Counted from the first letter of the stretch, positions 1-7,237 are shown. The stretch is 18,265 nucleotides of DNA from an uncultured Bacilli bacterium (GCA_934119965.1 CAKOTA010000023.1:1-18265); one strand, 5' to 3'. The notes: a model not told the origin generated them from the sequence alone. Numbers and translations are program-made.

Positions 1-337
1 TTGTTTTTTTATCGCTTCTTTAATATATTTCTTGTTTGATTTTATTTTTTCTTTTCGTTCTTTTTCCTTATCTTTATCCTCAAAAACTACCTCTATATTA
101 TTTTCCAGATAATCAAATGAACTCTTAGTTCTTATCTTTACACTTTCTGCAATATTATATTTTTTGAAAAAATAATTAAAATAATATTTGTGAAAGTTTC
201 TTAAATTTTCTGTATCAAATTCAATATAATTATTTTTTCTAATAGCAAATTCATCATCATTTTCCTCAAGAATTCTTAAAAACCCAACAACTCCGTGCAT
301 TATAGAACCAATCGTTTAAATATACTTTAATCTTCAA
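1..337 (-). pseudogene. Type I-B CRISPR Cas8b1/Cst1-like protein, N-terminal part, frameshifted, runs off left edge
   Basis: This is the large Cascade subunit of a type I-B CRISPR system, judged by its N-terminus and by position directly after cas6. A TTG start at 335-337 follows an AGGAGG site (345-350). Residues 4-14 read KVYLNDWFYNA. One extra base, near 295, then breaks the frame, and the next frame continues directly with GVVGFLRILEENDDEF. The tract W-x-YNAG-x-VGFLRIL is typical of Cas8b1/Cst1 N-termini. The shifted frame stays open to base 1 (about 98 residues), so the break is recent, a sequencing error, or recoded. Only about 110 residues of a protein usually several hundred long are visible. 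The family call rests on motif recognition plus neighbourhood; another Cas8 subtype is possible. Confidence 0.66.
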
Positions 338-351
338 TTTTGCACCTCCTT

Positions 352-1066
352 TTAAACAATTTGAAACATCCCGAATCCGAGCCGAATGTTTGCTGCCCGC
401 CCCAGCTCTATATAAATATTTTAAAAGTTCTATATCTCCTTCTAATGCAAAAATTCCTGTTGAACATTCTATCTGTTTTTCATAAAATTTTATAATTACT
501 TTTTTGGCTTTAATTGGAGCAATTTTTAGTGTATCTACTGATTCTATTGGAATATTTGTTATTTTTAATTGTTCTTTAATATTTATTTTTAACGTTTCTT
601 CAAACTTTTCGTTTTCAAAAGAACAATAGTAATCTTTATTTTCTTCTCTTAGGCGCACACAAAGCGGAGATTGAAACTTTATAACTATTTTATTATCTTT
701 AATTTCTTTTTCTGGTATAAGTACAATATTTTGTAATTTCCATGAATTCTGACTAATTGAAAATTTTTTATTTTTTTGATGATTAAATGCATTATATAAT
801 GTGATTGCAGTTTCATAATTTTCCATTGTCATATTCATTTCAAATTTCTTATCTTCTATTACTATTTCTTCGCCATTTATCTTTGGTTTTCTAAAAAAAG
901 CAGAAAAAGCATACGGTTTTATAATATTATCTTTTTGGTTATAGTACTTTTCAAATTCATCTTCGCTATATTCGGATAATGCTAATTTTATAAAACTGAT
1001 TATGCTTCTTCTATAATCAATTGGCATTTTTGTGTTTTCTAGTGTAAAATACAACTTAATTCTCAC
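352..1066 (-). CDS. cas6: CRISPR endoribonuclease Cas6 (C-terminus frameshifted)
   Basis: Cas6 cuts pre-crRNA within the repeat and usually stays bound to the crRNA. The GTG start at 1064-1066 has an AGGAGG site at 1074-1079. Features seen are MPIDYRRSIISFIKLAL near the N-terminus, AFSAFFRKPKI (residues 53-63), and the C-terminal GIFALEGDIELLKYLYRAG then GAGSKHSA up to residue 229. The family signature next should be GFGMF. In frame it is lost, but after one extra base (near 379) the next frame reads GFGMFQIV and stops at 352-354. I use that restored end; read without the shift the ORF runs on to 266 with an unrelated tail into cas8b. No histidine is evident in the N-terminal stretch where many Cas6 enzymes carry one, so the catalytic residue is uncertain. 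The restored product is about 237 aa, normal for Cas6. It is first gene of the cas operon, 14 bases ahead of cas8b. Confidence 0.85.
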
Positions 1067-1123
1067 TTTTTCACCTCCTATTTACTTAAATATTTATATT
1101 ATGACATTTGTTTCTTTTTTTAT

Positions 1124-1152
1124 ATCATATTGCCAAGGAATTATTCTGTCGA
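1124..1152 (-). promoter_or_regulatory. Candidate sigma-A promoter of the cas operon
   Basis: On the minus strand, TCGACA (1147-1152) and TATGAT (1124-1129) are separated by 17 bases, each 5/6 to consensus, and lie about 60 bases before the cas6 GTG. The -35 overlaps TTCGACA, the complement of the Spo0A-box heptamer TGTCGAA. It lies downstream of the terminator of the preceding operon, so cas6 is independently transcribed. Confidence 0.5.
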
Positions 1153-1189
1153 ATACTGTCGCTTCAATAATTTAATATATTTTTTCATC

Positions 1190-1225
1190 AAATAAAGAGC
1201 CTAAATAAATCTAGGCTCTTTGTTT
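1190..1225 (-). terminator. Hairpin terminator after the nuclease/DUF3006-like genes
   Basis: A perfect 10-bp stem (1194-1203 with 1212-1221, AAAGAGCCTA / TAGGCTCTTT, 8-base loop) is extended by four more pairs after one mismatch. It begins about 10 bases after the stop of the DUF3006-like gene. The T tract on the minus strand is short and interrupted, so termination may be partial. Confidence 0.65.
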
Positions 1226-1235
1226 GATATTATAA

Positions 1236-1601
1236 TTACATAATTTCTTCTAATTTAGCAGTTATATCTTGGTTATACATATATTCTCCATTAATTTTTT
1301 CATAAACTTCTCCAACTTTTGCATTATTTGGCAGAGTTATTTCACCAATTGAAATAATCCCTCCATCTCCATCTTCTGATATACACACAGAATTCTCATC
1401 CATAATCCAGGCTAATCCATTACCTTTTCTACTTTTATTATCTAAAAATATTTTTTTCCTTTCAAATATATTATATTCATTTATAACATTGTTTTCTTCA
1501 TTTTTACTCACTGTATTTTCAAATGCATTTTTTAGTTCATTAATAAATTTACCTATAAAACTATCTTCTCTCTTTCTATTATCGAATAAATTTAAATCCA
1601 A
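1236..1601 (-). CDS. DUF3006-like small protein linked to the nuclease
   Basis: A 121-aa protein with a TTG start at 1601 and an AGGAGG site 7 bases upstream; it begins 12 bases after the nuclease stop, so the two are probably co-translated. The first 55 residues are charged and low in complexity. The second half (NGLAWIMDENSVCISEDGDG, then a LP-N-x-K-VGEVY tract) follows the DUF3006 pattern: a short beta-rich domain with an acidic turn, then LPxxxxxGDxx. No signal peptide or membrane segment is seen, so it probably stays in the cytoplasm. In Firmicutes such proteins are commonly next to secreted nucleases; their biochemical role is unknown, and protection against or control of the nuclease is only a guess. 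Confidence 0.5.
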   Translation of the reverse strand: MDLNLFDNRKREDSFIGKFINELKNAFENTVSKNEENNVINEYNIFERKKIFLDNKSRKGNGLAWIMDENSVCISEDGDGGIISIGEITLPNNAKVGEVYEKINGEYMYNQDITAKLEEIM

Positions 1602-1612
1602 TATTTTACCTC

Positions 1613-2342
1613 CTACTCTGCTAATTTGCTTTCTCCTGTTACGTAATTAATAGTTATTCCATCTTGAACATTGTACACATATACGTTGAATTTAAGTTTT
1701 CCATTATCTTCAATAGAATATGCTTCAATTTCTACACCATTTACTAATTCATTATTGCCATCAAAATATGGTGTAACTCTGTATAACACATGGTTTGTTT
1801 TATTTTCTCTTAAATAGTTATAAACTTTATCCTCAAGCGGTTTCATTCCATTTATGTTAAAATTTTGAGTTCCTGTAATTAAATTTCTCTCGTCTACATC
1901 TATTCCACCAAGTTTCCATGCAATCAAATGACATCTATGATATATATATCTCCCTGGTACTATATTTGTGCCGTATTTTTTCTGTCTAAATCCACTTGGT
2001 GTAATAGAAGAATAATCATCCTTTTTATCATCTTCATTTGCTTTCTTCCAACAAGTTTTTATCATTGCCATCCCGCACTTTTCCGTTTTTTAAGTCGGAA
2101 TAATAATCTTGTTCTAAACTTAAGTCTTCATCGGAAAATTCAGGGTTATTATTATTTATTTCAACATATGCTTCTCCCTTATATTCCGGAATGTTTGATA
2201 TTTCATAAGAAATTTTGTTGTTTTCTATTGTGTTAACTGCTTGATTTTCTTCTATTTGGCCCAAATATGATGTTATCATAACAAGCATAATAAATAATAT
2301 TATTGCTGGAATTTGTTTTAATTTAATTGTTTTCTTTTTCAT
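1613..2342 (-). pseudogene. Secreted/membrane-anchored EndA-type DNA/RNA non-specific endonuclease, frameshifted
   Basis: This family degrades DNA at the cell surface, as in EndA-like DNA-entry nucleases. The likely start is the ATG at 2340-2342 after an AGGTG site. Residues 1-30 form a basic start plus hydrophobic segment (KQIPAIILFIMLVMITSYL), a signal peptide or anchor. Then come ISNIPEYKGEAYVEINNN and YYSDLKNGK, matching the family N-terminus. One extra base at 2075-2078 breaks the frame after residue 88. The next frame continues CGMAMI and then YIYHRCHLIAWKLGG, NLITGTQNFNINGM and VLYRVTPYFDGN, which hold the HxxCH active-site tract and metal-binding Asn region. Both halves stay open to their ends, so the lesion is fresh or an assembly error. 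The repaired protein would be about 242 aa, normal for the family. Confidence 0.8.
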
Positions 2343-2392
2343 TTGTTTCACCTGTAATTTTAATATCATAATATTGGAATTTTTTCTAGCTT

Positions 2393-2812
2393 TTATATAA
2401 AATTATTTTTTATCTTTTCAACCAATTTAACACACTTTTTATAAACTTCAGATGTTTCTCCGTATCTATTTTTTATATCTTCTAACCTTTTCTCATAACC
2501 TACATCATTTCCATATTTATCTATTTGCATATCTGCTTGATTTAAAATATCCAAATATATAGATTCATACGCAATGTCTATCTCTCCATGAAAATATATT
2601 TCTTTCCAATATTTATATTTATTTCTTTTTAAAATTTCCCCACCAATTTTATTATGTTCTATTTTATTAGTTACGAATTCATAACCAATATCATGATTTA
2701 ATCCTATAACAAAGCAATCATTTATTTCTTCTTCACTTAGTCCTAAAACTTCTGCTATTTCTTCCATCTTTCTAGCAACTGCTAAAGAATGCTTTAGTCT
2801 ATCTTCATCCAT
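2393..2812 (-). CDS. HD-domain phosphohydrolase
   Basis: A compact 139-aa HD protein. Metal ligands are visible: H8 (in RLKHSL), the H40-D41 pair (GLNHDIGYEF), H53 (IEHNKIGGEIL) and D94 (NQADMQ). This arrangement fits single-domain nucleotide or phosphate-ester hydrolases of the HD superfamily; no second domain is present, so a RelA or cyclic-dinucleotide enzyme is unlikely. The substrate cannot be told from sequence. The ATG at 2812 has an AAGGAG site lying inside the end of the CutA-like gene, with the two genes overlapping by 8 bases (translational coupling). It belongs to the GNAT-CutA-HD run. Confidence 0.85.
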   Translation of the reverse strand: MDEDRLKHSLAVARKMEEIAEVLGLSEEEINDCFVIGLNHDIGYEFVTNKIEHNKIGGEILKRNKYKYWKEIYFHGEIDIAYESIYLDILNQADMQIDKYGNDVGYEKRLEDIKNRYGETSEVYKKCVKLVEKIKNNFI

Positions 2813-3122
2813 TTTTTATCTCCTTATCTATCCACTTTAAATATTCTTCATTTATACTTGTAATATCATATACAGCAAACTCAAAACATTCATAACTATG
2901 TATGTTTTTAATTATTTCATATATCTCCTCTAGGCAATTCTTCTTAGTTTTCATTTGAAGTAGGTATTCTTTTGAATTTTCTCTTTCATTATTCCAGTTC
3001 CAACTGCTTTCACTTTCTATTATATGGCAACTAGCAACTAGTTTTTTATCTAGCAATTTCTTTGCAATTTTGTTTATTTCATTTTTATTGTCACTTGCAG
3101 TTTCTAACATACAATATTCCAA
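2805..3122 (-). CDS. cutA: CutA-like divalent-cation tolerance protein
   Basis: A 105-aa protein matching the CutA1 trimeric fold along its length: an N-terminal beta strand, IAKKLLDKKLVASCHI (residues 19-34, the family LLxxxLVACxxI tract), aromatic SSWNWNNE, EYLLQMKTKK, then the IHSYECFEF tract (H-x-Y-E, usually HPYExPE) and YLKWI near the end. The proline normally found in HPYE is Ser here, and the following Pro is Cys/Phe. The TTG at 3122 is chosen because an AGGAGG (3131-3136) sits 8 bases upstream; the next Met lies too far in. CutA proteins are linked to copper tolerance in E. coli, but the general role is unclear. Confidence 0.85.
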   Translation of the reverse strand: MEYCMLETASDNKNEINKIAKKLLDKKLVASCHIIESESSWNWNNERENSKEYLLQMKTKKNCLEEIYEIIKNIHSYECFEFAVYDITSINEEYLKWIDKEIKNG

Positions 3123-3159
3123 AACAATTACCTCCTTAGCTAATCTTTTAGTTCATTTT

Positions 3160-3579
3160 CTATTTATCATACAAAATCATTCCTGCACCAAGTTCTTCAT
3201 TAGGTCTTGATACAAATCCAAATTTTTCATAAAAATGTTCTTTACCTTTTGATGCCCCTAAATATGTTCTTATTTCTGGATTTATTTTCTTGTATTCATT
3301 AATCTTTTCTATTAATTTGTTCATTATACCTGTTCCTATTTTTTTACCTTGATATTCTGGAATTACAATTATGTCTTGTATATATAAAAATATTGTTTTA
3401 TCTCCAATAATTCTTCCATATCCAATTAGCTTATCCACATCATAAACACAAAGTGAGTATAATGTATTTTTTAAAGCTTCTTCTATAATATTGTTTTCTC
3501 TTGTTCCCCAACCTACTGATTCTGTTAGCATATTAAATTCAGTAGCTATTGGAGTTTTTTCAATATATTTTATTTGCAT
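3160..3579 (-). CDS. GNAT family N-acetyltransferase
   Basis: A 139-aa single-domain GNAT. Motif A, which holds the acetyl-CoA pyrophosphate, is clear at residues 70-87: DIIVIPEYQGKKIGTGIM (Q/R-x-x-G-x-G/A). The C-terminal HFYEKFGFVSRP is the usual motif B region. N-terminal residues are short and variable, so the acceptor amine cannot be inferred. The ATG at 3579 has an AGGAG site 8 bases upstream. It is the first gene of the minus-strand run with CutA, HD and nuclease, 37 bases before the CutA gene. Confidence 0.88.
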   Translation of the reverse strand: MQIKYIEKTPIATEFNMLTESVGWGTRENNIIEEALKNTLYSLCVYDVDKLIGYGRIIGDKTIFLYIQDIIVIPEYQGKKIGTGIMNKLIEKINEYKKINPEIRTYLGASKGKEHFYEKFGFVSRPNEELGAGMILYDK

Positions 3580-3633
3580 TATTTTTTCTCCTATACTTCT
3601 TTTATTATTTAATAGAAAAAATTTGATTGCTTA

Positions 3634-3747
3634 TTATTTTTTACTTATGTTAAAATTTTCAATTCCTTTTGGCATTTTAAATTTTTCTGCATGGTCGTTG
3701 TCCTTTCTGTGGATATTATAGCACCTTTTCTCAAAAAAATAAAACAT
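3634..3747 (-). CDS. 37-codon ORF, possibly the C-terminal remnant of a lost gene
   Basis: An open frame from ATG 3745-3747 to TAA 3634-3636. The second half (HRKDNDHAEKFKMPKG, then IENFNISKK and stop) is polar and looks like a real protein tail, while the first residues look random. No ribosome binding site precedes the ATG. I do not recognise the family. It may be the end of a gene removed when the neighbouring region was rearranged, or chance. Confidence 0.2.
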   Translation of the reverse strand: MFYFFEKRCYNIHRKDNDHAEKFKMPKGIENFNISKK

Positions 3748-3766
3748 CTAGCACTATAAACTTAAT

Positions 3767-3815
3767 TGGTTGCATCGTAAGATTTAAACTTACGACCTTC
3801 GGGTTATGAGTTGAC
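3767..3815 (-). pseudogene. Relic of an initiator tRNA (tRNA-fMet, CAT) 3' half
   Basis: Read on the minus strand, this stretch matches the 3' half of bacterial tRNA-fMet: the CTCATAA anticodon loop (anticodon CAT at 3806-3808), then ACCCGAAGGTCG, a T arm with an intact 5-bp stem (3777-3781 with 3789-3793, 7-base loop) and the end GCAACCA. The 5' strand of the anticodon stem no longer pairs (TCAA against CCCG), and no D arm or matching 5' acceptor is found upstream, so it cannot be a working tRNA. The T stem differs from the usual fMet sequence at both members of a pair yet still pairs. Such 3' tRNA fragments are typical leftovers of integrase attachment sites. Confidence 0.65.
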
Positions 3816-3990
3816 ATAACTCTGTTTTTGAAAATTTAAGAAAAGTTAAGTTTTCGTTGGTATTTCAGTGCTTTTATAGTTTTATATTTTAGGAACATTT
3901 GTGTGATTTTTGGAATTTTCGGGAAAATTTTTCACTAAAATCTCCCCAAGAATTATTGGAAATATTTAGAAAAATATGGAGGTAAAAAAT

Positions 3991-4302
3991 ATGGAGTTTA
4001 AATTATCAAAAAGAGAAATTAATGATTTATTAAAACAATGGATTATATTTAGAGATGAGGAATTAGCAAAATTAACAAAGGAGGATAAAAAGCATCTTTT
4101 GCACTTTGATGAACTTGAGGACAAGCTATTAAAAAGTTTGCCTCATAAAAATAGAGAGTTTGCAAAAGTAATATTAGAAAAAGTTTATGATGACTTTTTA
4201 GATTTTTGTAATTACTATAATGATAAATATTATAGGGCTGGTTTTGGAGATTGCTTGAATTTAGTAATAATGAGTTTAGGTGGTAATCACTATGGCTCTT
4301 AG
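3991..4302 (+). CDS. Small helical protein of unknown function
   Basis: A 103-aa protein; I do not recognise the family. The start is the ATG at 3991, since GGAGGT (3978-3983) lies 7 bases upstream; the upstream in-frame ATG at 3976 would swallow that site. It is strongly charged and looks mostly helical (REINDLLKQW, ELEDKLLKSL, a tyrosine-rich CNYYNDKYYRAGF tract near residue 80). No membrane segment, metal site or catalytic motif is seen. It is one of only two plus-strand genes in the window and overlaps the following TnpV-like gene by 11 bases, so the two are translated together and probably belong to one mobile-element module. Confidence 0.6.
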   Translation: MEFKLSKREINDLLKQWIIFRDEELAKLTKEDKKHLLHFDELEDKLLKSLPHKNREFAKVILEKVYDDFLDFCNYYNDKYYRAGFGDCLNLVIMSLGGNHYGS

Positions 4303-4567
4303 AAGATATGGTATACTTTTAAAAAAATATTTGAAAGAATTAAATCCTATTAAATATAGCAGAATGACTATTGATTGTAGTCTTATGGATTATCTTTATG
4401 AAGAAGAAAAGTATTTGTATAAGTTTGCAGATATGGTGAGGCTTTTCTTGAAGGAACAATATCCAGAGCCTAAAACTCACAAGTTTATCGTAATGGCTCA
4501 ATATAATAATATGATTGATAATATGGTGGAAGAGTATGTGAGAAGTGAAATAATGAAGATTGTGTAG
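4292..4567 (+). CDS. tnpV: TnpV-like transposon-encoded protein (short form)
   Basis: A 91-aa protein whose layout follows TnpV of Tn4451-type elements: RYGILLKKYLKELNPIKYSRM (family pattern +xGxLxxxYLKExxPxxY) at residues 4-24, a CSLMDYLYE tract, and a C-terminal YNNMIDNMVEEYVRSEIM where TnpV has a MNNIxxxAEEIVxxEL tract. The usual TnpV N-terminus before this is missing, so it is truncated or divergent. The start at 4292 is chosen because AGGTGG lies 8 bases before it. TnpV has no known activity but is a marker of conjugative or mobilisable transposons. The alignment is by eye. Confidence 0.5.
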   Translation: MALRRYGILLKKYLKELNPIKYSRMTIDCSLMDYLYEEEKYLYKFADMVRLFLKEQYPEPKTHKFIVMAQYNNMIDNMVEEYVRSEIMKIV

Positions 4568-4573
4568 ATATTG

Positions 4574-4598
4574 AAAGCCGAGATTAAATCTCGGCTTT
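4574..4598. terminator. Bidirectional hairpin between convergent genes
   Basis: A perfect stem, AAAGCCGAGAT paired with ATCTCGGCTTT around a three-base centre, lies 7 bases after the TnpV-like stop and 5 bases before the stop of the 669-aa gene on the other strand. The position between two converging genes indicates that it terminates both transcripts. Confidence 0.75.
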
Positions 4599-4603
4599 GT
4601 CAA

Positions 4604-6613
4604 TTATATCACTTTTCTATTTAAAGTTTCATTAACTATTTTGTCTACACCTTCTCTATTATTATCTTCTGCAATTATTTCGTTTTCCAACTTCTCCTTG
4701 TCAAAATTTAATTTTTCATATAAGAAATTATAATTTTCTTCAAAATTCCTAAAAACATCATCCCATGTCATTACATATATTTTACAATTTTTAACGCTTT
4801 TTACGAGAAACGGTTCTCCTTTTTCTTGATACTCCTCATATTTTGTTTTTATAAAATTATCTACTTCCGAACTTATTGCATAAAACTTCCACATTCTTGT
4901 TACACTATTAAATCTCGGCTCGTTTTTTATCAATTCCATGTAATCTTCTATTTGCCTAAATATATCTACGCTTATTGGTATTGATGGTGCTTTTAATTCT
5001 AAAATAATATTTTCTTGCAATTTTGAAGCATTTGAAAATGAATTTAACTTTCTTTTCGCAGCTAAAAAAATATCCATCCTTCTGTTTCGCTGTATATCTT
5101 CAATTTTATAATCATCCTTATTTCTATATCCATATAGTTTGTATTCATATTCTTCTAATGCCTTTTGAAAATGTTTATCTGCAGTTATAAGATTATACTC
5201 TTCTCCAAACAACCAATAATTTTTTTCCATTATTTTTTGAATATGATTTCTTTCATTTGTATAATCTGTTAATTCAAAAATAATTTTCTTTAACGAATTT
5301 ACTACTATTTGTCTATCTTCCAATATCTTCAACATTGATATAATATTATTTAATTTTGTTTTATCTAAAATATTTACTAATGTTTCTCGTTCTTCTTTCG
5401 TCAATTTAATAATATTATCTAATATTATTAAAATATTCTCTCTTTCCTCACTGTTTAATAATAAATCTAAAAATTGAACTATAACCTTTTTTTGCTCTAT
5501 ATTTGCTCCCTTAAAAATTTTAGGCTGTACACAATATACCTCTCTTACTACATTTTCTAAATCTTTTTTTCTTATCTGTCCATATTTATCTTGAGAAAAT
5601 TCTGGAAAAACTTTTTCACTTTCAAAACCTTCTATAAGTTTGTTACTTTTTTGTCTAACAAATTGTTTGTATTTTTTTCCGACTATTTCATTTAACTTTT
5701 TTAGTAATTCTTTATACGTTGGATCTTTTTCATTTTTTATACCATCATCAATTGTTATTTGTGCTTCATCACTATAAGACATATTTACAAAGTCATCGAA
5801 ATAATTCGAAATAATATACACACTATGAAAAAAACCTATTCCATTATTATTATATTTCGTATATTCTTTACTACTTTGCTCAAAATTTGAATCCATCATA
5901 TGAAAGAAAAATTTAGAATTAACATTTTCTTTCCAATTAATAAAAAATATATTAAAACTATATTGATTAATATTAATTGTTATTTCTTCGCTTAATTCTT
6001 CATTTATTAATTCACTATATTGCAATTCTTTCCCATTAAGAATTATTTTATATCCATATTCTTTTTTTAAAAACAAATACCAAGAAAAATTATTTAACAA
6101 GACTTGTTTTAATTCAATTGATTCCATACTGTCTTTAGTTAATCCTTCTATTTGACTGATTTCTACACAAGTTCCTGTATCTTTATCCACTTTTTCTTTA
6201 TCACTTACCTGATATTTGTTTTTATAACGACTATCTATTTCTATACTATACATATAATTTTCTTTATTTAAATATACTGTATTCCACTTACAGTTGTGAG
6301 CAAAACCTAAAAAAGAAAATCTTCCTTTTCCTTTGCTCCCATGTACAGGATTAAGTGTTTTGTTCCCTTTCTTTTCTGAACTTAAAAAAGCACTAAAAGT
6401 ATTATCTAAATTTTCATAGTTGATTCCATATCCATTATCTTTTATTTTGATACTCTCAACTCCGTCTAATTCGTTAACTTTATAATCTATTTTTACAATA
6501 GAAGCTTCTGCATCAAAACCATTCCATACATATTCACATATTGCATCCTTATAGTCTTTTCTTATTCCTGAATTATTTAAACTCTCATTTACAACTTTCA
6601 ATTCCTTTTCCAT
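4604..6613 (-). CDS. GHKL (MutL/Hsp90-like) ATPase fused to a PD-(D/E)XK nuclease domain
   Basis: A 669-aa protein. Residues 1-105 hold a Bergerat ATP site: N box AICEYVWNGFDAEA (E27, N31, D34), G1 box KDNGYGI (D59, G61, G63) and G2 box HGSKGKGRFSF (91-101). The middle (about 110-300) is transducer-like; 300-455 is helical and highly charged. From about 455 a nuclease domain begins: NYWLFGEEY, then RRMDIFLA (D514) and ENIILELKAP (E539-x-K541) with Q554, the D...ExK core as in Shedu/DUF4263-like nucleases. Probably a self-contained defence effector in which ATP binding gates DNA cleavage; that is inference. GGGAG lies 7 bases before the ATG. It sits last in the island after a 135-base gap with its own candidate promoter, so it may be an independent module. 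Confidence 0.8.
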   Translation of the reverse strand: MEKELKVVNESLNNSGIRKDYKDAICEYVWNGFDAEASIVKIDYKVNELDGVESIKIKDNGYGINYENLDNTFSAFLSSEKKGNKTLNPVHGSKGKGRFSFLGFAHNCKWNTVYLNKENYMYSIEIDSRYKNKYQVSDKEKVDKDTGTCVEISQIEGLTKDSMESIELKQVLLNNFSWYLFLKKEYGYKIILNGKELQYSELINEELSEEITININQYSFNIFFINWKENVNSKFFFHMMDSNFEQSSKEYTKYNNNGIGFFHSVYIISNYFDDFVNMSYSDEAQITIDDGIKNEKDPTYKELLKKLNEIVGKKYKQFVRQKSNKLIEGFESEKVFPEFSQDKYGQIRKKDLENVVREVYCVQPKIFKGANIEQKKVIVQFLDLLLNSEERENILIILDNIIKLTKEERETLVNILDKTKLNNIISMLKILEDRQIVVNSLKKIIFELTDYTNERNHIQKIMEKNYWLFGEEYNLITADKHFQKALEEYEYKLYGYRNKDDYKIEDIQRNRRMDIFLAAKRKLNSFSNASKLQENIILELKAPSIPISVDIFRQIEDYMELIKNEPRFNSVTRMWKFYAISSEVDNFIKTKYEEYQEKGEPFLVKSVKNCKIYVMTWDDVFRNFEENYNFLYEKLNFDKEKLENEIIAEDNNREGVDKIVNETLNRKVI

Positions 6614-6640
6614 AATATCACTCCCATTGAAAATTCTTAT

Positions 6641-6668
6641 ATCATATTATAAATAATTTTTTTATCAA
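6641..6668 (-). promoter_or_regulatory. Candidate promoter of the GHKL-nuclease fusion gene
   Basis: On the minus strand TTGATA (6663-6668) and TATGAT (6641-6646) are spaced by 16 bases, with a leader of roughly 20 bases to the ATG at 6613. The surrounding sequence is extremely AT-rich, so chance matches are easy. The 135-base gap (6614-6748), the largest inside the island, supports a separate transcript start. Confidence 0.35.
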
Positions 6669-6748
6669 TTTTTGACAATATCATTTTTTTATCTTTAATC
6701 CCTAAAATATTATTATTAATCTTTTTAACATCATAAATATTCCTTATA

Positions 6749-7228
6749 TTATTTATTTCTATCAAATATTATTTTTGAATCATCTATTAATGACTTCGTA
6801 ATCGTAATATGACATGCATTATTCATTCTCTTATTAAAAACAATATGTTTATAAAAATTATCCCAATCTATTTCTATTATTCTATCCAATTCGTATTCAT
6901 CAGTTAAACATACAATTATTAAATATTCAAATATTTTTTTATTTTTTTCCTTACTTACTCCCCAAAAACTACCAGTTGTTTTACTTGTAACTGTTTTTAT
7001 ACTATATCTCTCTCCCTTATTGCTGACAGCATCAATATTAGCAGTTGACTTATCAGTTAATAATAATGTCGGTAACCCTTTTGTAGAATTATAATATGAT
7101 TTTGCAAAATACTCTCCTAAATCTCCGACTATATTTTTACTTCTTATTATTTTTCTTTCTTTTAATTCTTTTATTATATCTCCATACATTTTTAATAATT
7201 CTTCATTACTTATTTTATCTAAATCCAT
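6749..7228 (-). CDS. Small PD-(D/E)XK-like protein, restriction-linked
   Basis: A 159-aa protein. After a helical N-terminus (1-30) comes NIVGDLGEYFAKSYYN (conserved E39), then NIDAVSNKGERYSIKTVT with D66 and K78. This is the E...D...xxK skeleton of the PD-(D/E)XK fold, with Ser in place of the usual acidic residue two before the Lys (S76-I-K78). The G-D-x-GE-x-x-A opening and the IDA...RYSIKT block resemble small restriction-associated families near DUF6998; the exact family is uncertain. It starts 9 bases after the stop of the 326-aa gene with an AGAGGT site, so it is the last gene of the methyltransferase-linked trio. It could be a restriction nuclease or an inactive DNA-binding partner. 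Confidence 0.6.
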   Translation of the reverse strand: MDLDKISNEELLKMYGDIIKELKERKIIRSKNIVGDLGEYFAKSYYNSTKGLPTLLLTDKSTANIDAVSNKGERYSIKTVTSKTTGSFWGVSKEKNKKIFEYLIIVCLTDEYELDRIIEIDWDNFYKHIVFNKRMNNACHITITKSLIDDSKIIFDRNK

Positions 7229-7237
7229 ATATACCTC

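Noticed and set aside
1928..2236. Plus-strand ORF of 102 codons rich in Phe, Cys and His
   Set aside because: Antisense to the nuclease gene, no binding site, composition typical of a reversed AT-rich coding strand.
3491..3721. Plus-strand ORF with hydrophobic stretches resembling membrane segments
   Set aside because: Overlaps the start of the acetyltransferase gene in antisense; the hydrophobicity comes from reversed Lys/Asn/Glu codons.
4340..4603. Minus-strand ORF of 87 codons opposite the TnpV-like gene
   Set aside because: No binding site, lies across the terminator hairpin, and the composition is a mirror of the plus-strand gene.
6702..6734. Ten-codon ORF in the gap before the GHKL-nuclease fusion gene
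   Set aside because: Too short and too AT-rich to separate from chance, although AAGGA lies near its ATG.
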